Positions 59,779 to 64,000 of a stretch of DNA of 64,000 bases are shown in pieces. The stretch spans positions 132,306-196,305 of the forward strand of contig QANU01110351.1 of the NCBI GenBank assembly GCA_003254905.1. The letters run 5' to 3'. The notes under the pieces were generated by a model. The model was given only the letters and a program-made list of their open reading frames with translations. It was not told the origin of the DNA and did no database searches. Positions within the stretch are counted from its first letter, which is position 1. Every line of letters starts with the position of its first letter. The stretch comes from Nissolia schottii (taxonomy: Eukaryota; Streptophyta; Magnoliopsida; Fabales; Fabaceae). The translations under genes were made by a program, and so were the position numbers.

Positions 59779-62070
59779 GGGTGATAAGCAGTGCTGTTAA
59801 AGCACATTCACATGAAGTGAGCCCTTCAAAAGCAAGGCTTTTCAAGGAAAATAGAAGCATTAACATGCATGTAAAGCTAATAATTGAGTTAAATGACAAA
59901 TCTAGTGTCAGAGTAAACAAGACATACCAAACTTTTGTGCAGTAAGGTGGCAGTCACGAGGAATTAAACTTCATTGAAAAAGATGTCAGAGATTACGTTA
60001 ACAGAGAGTTGCGTGCTGTTCGGGAGGATGGAGATGCAAAAGCTCTAATGGAATATTTTGCAAGAATGAAGGAGTAGAATCCCAACTTTTGGTACAATTT
60101 TGAGGTTGATGATGAAAACCATATTAAAAATGTTTTCTGGGCAGATGCAAGGAGCTGAGCGGCTCATGAATACTTTGGCGACGTGGTCTCGTTTGACACA
60201 ACGTATGGCATAAATAGGTATCGTATGTCGTTTGGTTCGTTTGTAGGTGTTAACCATCATGGGATGTTAGTGTTCTTGGATGTGCATTGCTATCAGATGA
60301 GGACATAACGATGTTCGTGTGGCTTTTTGAATGCTGGGTTAAATATATGTCAGGGAGCCAGCCGAACGGTTTATTGACAGATCAATGCAAAGTGATGTAG
60401 AATGCGATTGAAATTGCAATGCCTGGCACATGACATCGATGGTGTATTTGGTACATTATAAAAAAGATACCAGAAAAACTGAAGGGGTGCAAACAATATG
60501 CTGAGCTCAAGACCGAGCTCAAAAAATTGTGTGAGAAACATTATCTGTCCATGATTTTGAGGATCGGTGGTTTGCATTCTTAACAAAGTACCAACTTGAA
60601 GACAATGAGTGGTTGGATGGTATTTTTTTCTCAATTTTTTGGGTTAATTTTGATACACTTCATGTATAATCAATTTTAGGTATAATCAGATTTTATGTCA
60701 GATAAAGATTGTGCACATGTTGTATTAATGTTTGTGCTTTACACATGATAATGTGTGTGTACTGATAATGTAATGCACACTTTCTGTCAGATTTTTCCCT
60801 TTTGATATTTCTGTTAGATTTGTGTTCACTTATTATGTTAATGTTTGTGTATATCAGGGTTTAGTTGTTAAATTTGCTACACTTTATGTATAATCAGTTT
60901 TAGGTATAATCAGATTTTATGTCAGATAAAGATTGTGCACATGTTGTATTAATTTTTGTGCTTTACACGTGATAATGTTTGTGCACTGACGGTCGTGCAC
61001 ACTTTCTGTCAGATTTTGACCTATTGATAATTCCTGTGCACTTATTATGTTAATGTTTGTGTACATCAGGTCTATACAATGAATGCAACAGATGTGTTCC
61101 AGTATACCTTAGAAATGAATTTTGGGCTGGAATGAGGAGCACACAGAGGAGCGAGAGCATGCTTGCATTCTTTGATGGATACCTAAACCCAAAGAGTAGC
61201 TTGGAGCAATTTGTCAAGCAATATGATAATGCTCTTGCATCAAAGGCCCAAAAGGAGCTTGAGCTAGATGTTGCTAGCTTCAAGACAACAATCATGTGTG
61301 TGACGACATCCTCGATTGAGAAGCAATTTCAATCAAAGTACACACATGACAAATACCGCGAGGTACAAACTGAGTTTAGAGCTAAGGTAAACTGTAACAC
61401 CTTTATTAAAGACAAGCAAGGCACTAAACTAACTTACACCATTGCTGAAGAAGTCGAGGTCAATGGTAAGGTAAGAGAGGTGTCTTATGATGTGCTGTTC
61501 AACAGAGACTCGAATGATGTCAGATGTTAGTGCTGACTTTTTTAGTCAAGGGGGACTATCTGCCGACATTGTTTGTGTGTGCTTGGTGCTGAAAGAGTTA
61601 TGGAAATTCTGACAAAGTACATTCTCAGTCGATGGAGCAAAAACATTAAGCAGAGGCATGACACGATAAAGTGTAGCCACACGATAAAGTGTAGCCATGA
61701 CATTAGTAGGATGGGAGCTGTAAAGGATAGGTATGATGAACTATGCACCCATTTTTACAATGTCATAGAACGTGCTGTATCCACAGAGGAAGGAATGAGC
61801 TTACTTCATCGGGCACTAGCTATGGTAGAGTTTGGATTATAATCTTATCTGTCAAGCACATCTTTGAATTTCAACAAGAGTCGCGACGATGGTTGCTCAA
61901 CTACTTTGAATGACATACGTAACCCCCCTCACGTATCATGCAAAGGTCGGCCGAGTACAAAGAGGAAAGAATCAACCACTGACAGATGTGTAAGGAGTTA
62001 TAGGAAGTGTGTGAAGAAACAAATCACTGAAAGGTCCATCAAGGTTTGTAAATCATTGATGATGTTTAAT
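59478..62070 (+). pseudogene. FAR1-like MULE transposase, broken
   Basis: Related to transposases from which the FAR1/FHY3 light-signalling factors evolved; it would bind the element ends and cut DNA. The first exon starts after ATACAG at 59477. It gives a FAR1 DNA-binding domain (HFDTLEAVKDLYDKYA, SCTREGCRSSK, AKCEVRI, AHSHEVSPSKARLF), then the MULE catalytic domain (YFGDVVSFDTTYG, and in another frame LGCALLSDED, LLTDQC, HRWCIW). After an intron of about 0.4 kb with repeats, from 61070, come RSTQRSESMLAFFDGY, the linker and a SWIM zinc finger (C.C, then GTICRHC). Stops lie at 59943, 60075, 60156, 60398, 60431, 61528, 61534 and 61543, with a frameshift near 60262-60270. It cannot make an intact protein. 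Several stops replace an expected Gln or Arg. Confidence 0.85.
60650..61070 (+). repeat. 224-bp tandem repeat in the transposase intron
   Basis: TTTTAGGTATAATCAGATTT followed by TATGTCAGATAAAGATTGTG occurs near 60674 and again near 60898. Downstream words (TTGTGCTTTACAC, CACACTTTCTGTCAGATTTT, TTATGTTAATGTTTGTGTA) repeat at the same spacing. AATGTTTGTGC is the inverse of the GCACAAACATT motif seen elsewhere in the element. Confidence 0.8.
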
Positions 62071-62289
62071 TTTTAGAACTATTACTAATGATTGTGTAGG
62101 AACATATAGGTACATATTCTGTTGAGGCAATGTCACAGCAATCAGATTCGATTGGTCCCCCACCTCAATTTTATATCCCATATTCCCTGAGGGGATTTGT
62201 GTCATTGTTGAACTCATTTAATGATAGAAATTAGAACAAACTGACAATTTTGTCTGTATAGGGGTAATGTGTTTGTTTTTTTTTCCTCG

Positions 62290-62720
62290 GAGGATTCATC
62301 ATTGCACAAACTTTATGCGACAGAGAGCACAAACATTAGGGGCACTTTAACACAAACTTTGTGTATACTGATGTACAATCACGATGTATTAATACAAAAG
62401 AATAAAACAAGGATTACTTTGTAGAATATTTATATGTTATGTGGTTCAAAGAAACATTAATTTTCATAGATTCAAAAGAAGACTATTCAAATTGAAATGT
62501 ACAAACTTTATACAATAGAGAGCACAAACATTATGGGCACTATAACACAAACTTTACGTGAATCAAAATAGAACAATGATTACTTTGTAGAATATTTATA
62601 AGTTATGTGGCTCAAACAAACATTAAACATAGAATCAAAAGACGGCTATTCAAATTGAAATGCACAAACTTTATATGATAGAATGCACAAACTTTATCAG
62701 AAGGTATGTACAAACTTTGT
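62290..62720. repeat. GCACAAACTTTAT motif array between the two MULE genes
   Basis: Between the 3' ends of the convergent transposase and protease relics lie many copies of GCACAAACATTA, GCACAAACTTTATA and AACACAAACTTTACG. A partial duplication of about 170 bp is also present (ACAATGATTACTTTGTAGAATATTTATA near 62411 and 62575). The same words fill the 1156-bp MULE and 63575-63720. Confidence 0.8.
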
Positions 62721-62859
62721 GCAATAGAAGACTTTACCTTCTATAACGTTAAGATCAATATGTGATTCTTGTTCTTGTATTTAATGCAAATATTTACAAA
62801 AAATAATAGGTTACTAAAAATCAATTGTTAATTACATTGTGCTTTAACCCCCCACCCCC

Positions 62860-63905
62860 TAATGCTTCCTACGCTTTTCCCTTTTCCCTCCTCCCTAAGG
62901 AGCTCTGCCGTACTAACATCCATGTAAGGGCTTGACTGGAGCCTCCCCTTTCGTCGCTGTCGGGGGGGCATATTCGGCTAGGGCGGTCACCTCTTCGACA
63001 TCCGAGCCCGAAAACTGGTCAACTATTAGCACCCTTGTAGGCTCATTCGGTATCCGAACGAAATTTTTTGCAAACAATTTTGTGTTGATAGCATTGACGC
63101 CAACAACATATTCTTCCGAATCTTTGCGAGCTCTTTTTGTATAGAACATGAAAAATTAAAAAAATTAATCACTGGGTCTTTTGCTTAAGTGTTTTGAATA
63201 ATAGATTGTTATGGTACTTACATTGCCCCACATCGGCATTATGTTCCCGTTCAGATACACAATAGATGGGTCCCACATCTCCATCCATTTCATTACGAAC
63301 AACCTGCAATCATAACTGCAGATACAAATCAGAATCAAAATCAAGTATAAGAATATTTTTAGAACGCAAGATCAACTACGAGTTATGTTTGCCACATACA
63401 CGTTAGGCTGGCCTGACACATCAACATACTCGATGGGTAAATAGGTTATGGACATCTCAAACTTCTCAACCAATCTATGCATTAGTTCCTCGATGACCAT
63501 GGACTAATAAAAATAAATAAATAAACAAATAAACATAAACATATGTATGCAAGAGGGCTCACAGACAAGAGTGCACAAACATTATATATCATAATGCACA
63601 AACATTGTCCAGATAAACATATATGATGTAATGTTGTTGCACAGATAAGAGTGCACAAACATTAGAGCAAAAGGATGCACAAACATTATACATCAAAGTG
63701 CACAAACTTTATTAAGAGGGTGAACACACTTATTTATTCTAAACACTACATAAAGTAGTTGGGGGAGAGCACATTACCACATATCGGTCGATGTAGTCCC
63801 TGTCCCCTGGACTTGTTGTATGCTTCGCATCAAGGATGGAAAGCTTTCACCTTGTCACGTCAGGGGCATACAGTCTTCATCATGCACTAGTGGCAAGAAA
63901 ATTTG
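62860..63905 (-). pseudogene. ULP-like (C48) cysteine protease of the MULE, broken
   Basis: Opposite strand to the transposase. Exon-like pieces, 5' to 3' on minus: about 63905-63780 (frame reading RLYAPDVTR, a stop, KLSILDAKHT), 63503-63390 (MVIEELMHRLVEKFEMS, ITYLPIEYVDVSGQPN), 63315-63222 (YDCRLFVMKWMEMWDPSIVY, followed by donor GTAAGT), and 63149-62913 (ARKDSEEYVVGVNAI). YDCRLFVMKWME fits the catalytic-cysteine region (DCGxFVMK.ME) of ULP1/SENP proteases as found in plant transposons. LYAPDV..KLSILD fits the preceding His strand, where the usual HW cannot be read and a TGA replaces the Trp of RW. ULP proteases remove SUMO, but the role of transposon copies is not known. A basic end GGGKREKRRKH lies near 62862-62895 in another frame, perhaps a further exon. 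Confidence 0.55.
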
Positions 63906-64000
63906 CATAATTAAACAAACTATATCATCACATTATTCCCAAATATAAGGCATACAATCAATTAAAACAATATATAAATAAAATGCATACTCATTTCCGG

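Larger units (their letters stand above)
57891..64000. mobile_element. Large MULE with FAR1-like transposase and ULP-like protease (right end outside window)
   Basis: The left end CGGAAATGCTCCGTGTACAC, with following CATACACCCGTATATA, matches the left end of the 1156-bp MULE (GAAATGCTC.GT.TACACC). Inside lie a plus-strand FAR1-type MULE transposase relic (59478-62050) and a minus-strand ULP-like cysteine protease relic (62860-63900). Arrays of TGCACAAACATTAT on both strands occupy 58370-59105, 60700-61070, 62300-62715 and 63575-63720. Repeats continue to the window edge, so the right terminus and the target duplication (which would be TTTATTTAA, 57882-57890) lie beyond 64000. MULEs with a ULP gene are known in plants as Kaonashi-type elements. 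The element is more than 6.1 kb and both genes are broken. Confidence 0.75.

Overview
The window is AT-rich nuclear DNA from a flowering plant. Split genes with GT-AG introns, long repeat-filled intergenic space and plant-only families (CYP707A, long-chain fatty alcohol oxidase, FAR1-type MULE transposase) show this. A dicot, plausibly a legume, is my inference from overall style; no single feature proves it. It is draft sequence, with a 713-base N gap at 31319-32031 and lone N bases at 47759 and 59411. Each lone N lies exactly on the junction of a direct duplication, which looks like contigs butted together without merging.

Genes: four host loci are supported. CYP707A, an abscisic acid 8'-hydroxylase, has seven coding exons on + at 15921-18332 (475 aa). 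A small gene resembling the kinetochore MIS12-complex subunit NNF1 has eight coding exons on - at 24034-27970 (185 aa). The last exon of a DUF1218-type membrane protein is on - at 30125-30362, and I did not find its upstream part. A long-chain fatty alcohol oxidase (FAO) has four exons on - at 34005-41914 (819 aa). They look like independent genes, not a pathway cluster.

Mobile DNA: 1-15.8 kb holds a small LTR element of TRIM type (562-1361), inverted-repeat MITEs, a possible Helitron end and a 1156-bp non-autonomous MULE with a perfect 9-bp target duplication (7651-8806). At 22646-23339 is a 694-bp MULE-like element with a 10-bp target duplication. Its larger relative at 44680-53653 carries the C-terminal exon of a tonoplast sugar transporter, so it is a Pack-MULE. 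That element is split by a CACTA element (45027-52956, GTT duplication), which is in turn split by a solo LTR of about 5.4 kb (46525-51883, ATAAG duplication). A 1073-bp foldback element with a 9-bp duplication is at 55024-56096.

From about 57891 to the window end lies the left part of a large MULE. It has a broken FAR1-like transposase on + and a broken ULP-like cysteine protease on -, with arrays of a TGCACAAACATTAT motif. The 1156-bp element at 7651-8806 has the same terminal sequence and the same motif, so both belong to one family. Most recognisable stops in the transposase are CAG to TAG or CGA to TGA changes, as expected from deamination of methylated cytosines.

All gene models were spliced by eye from splice sites, reading frame and recalled family motifs; no database search was run.
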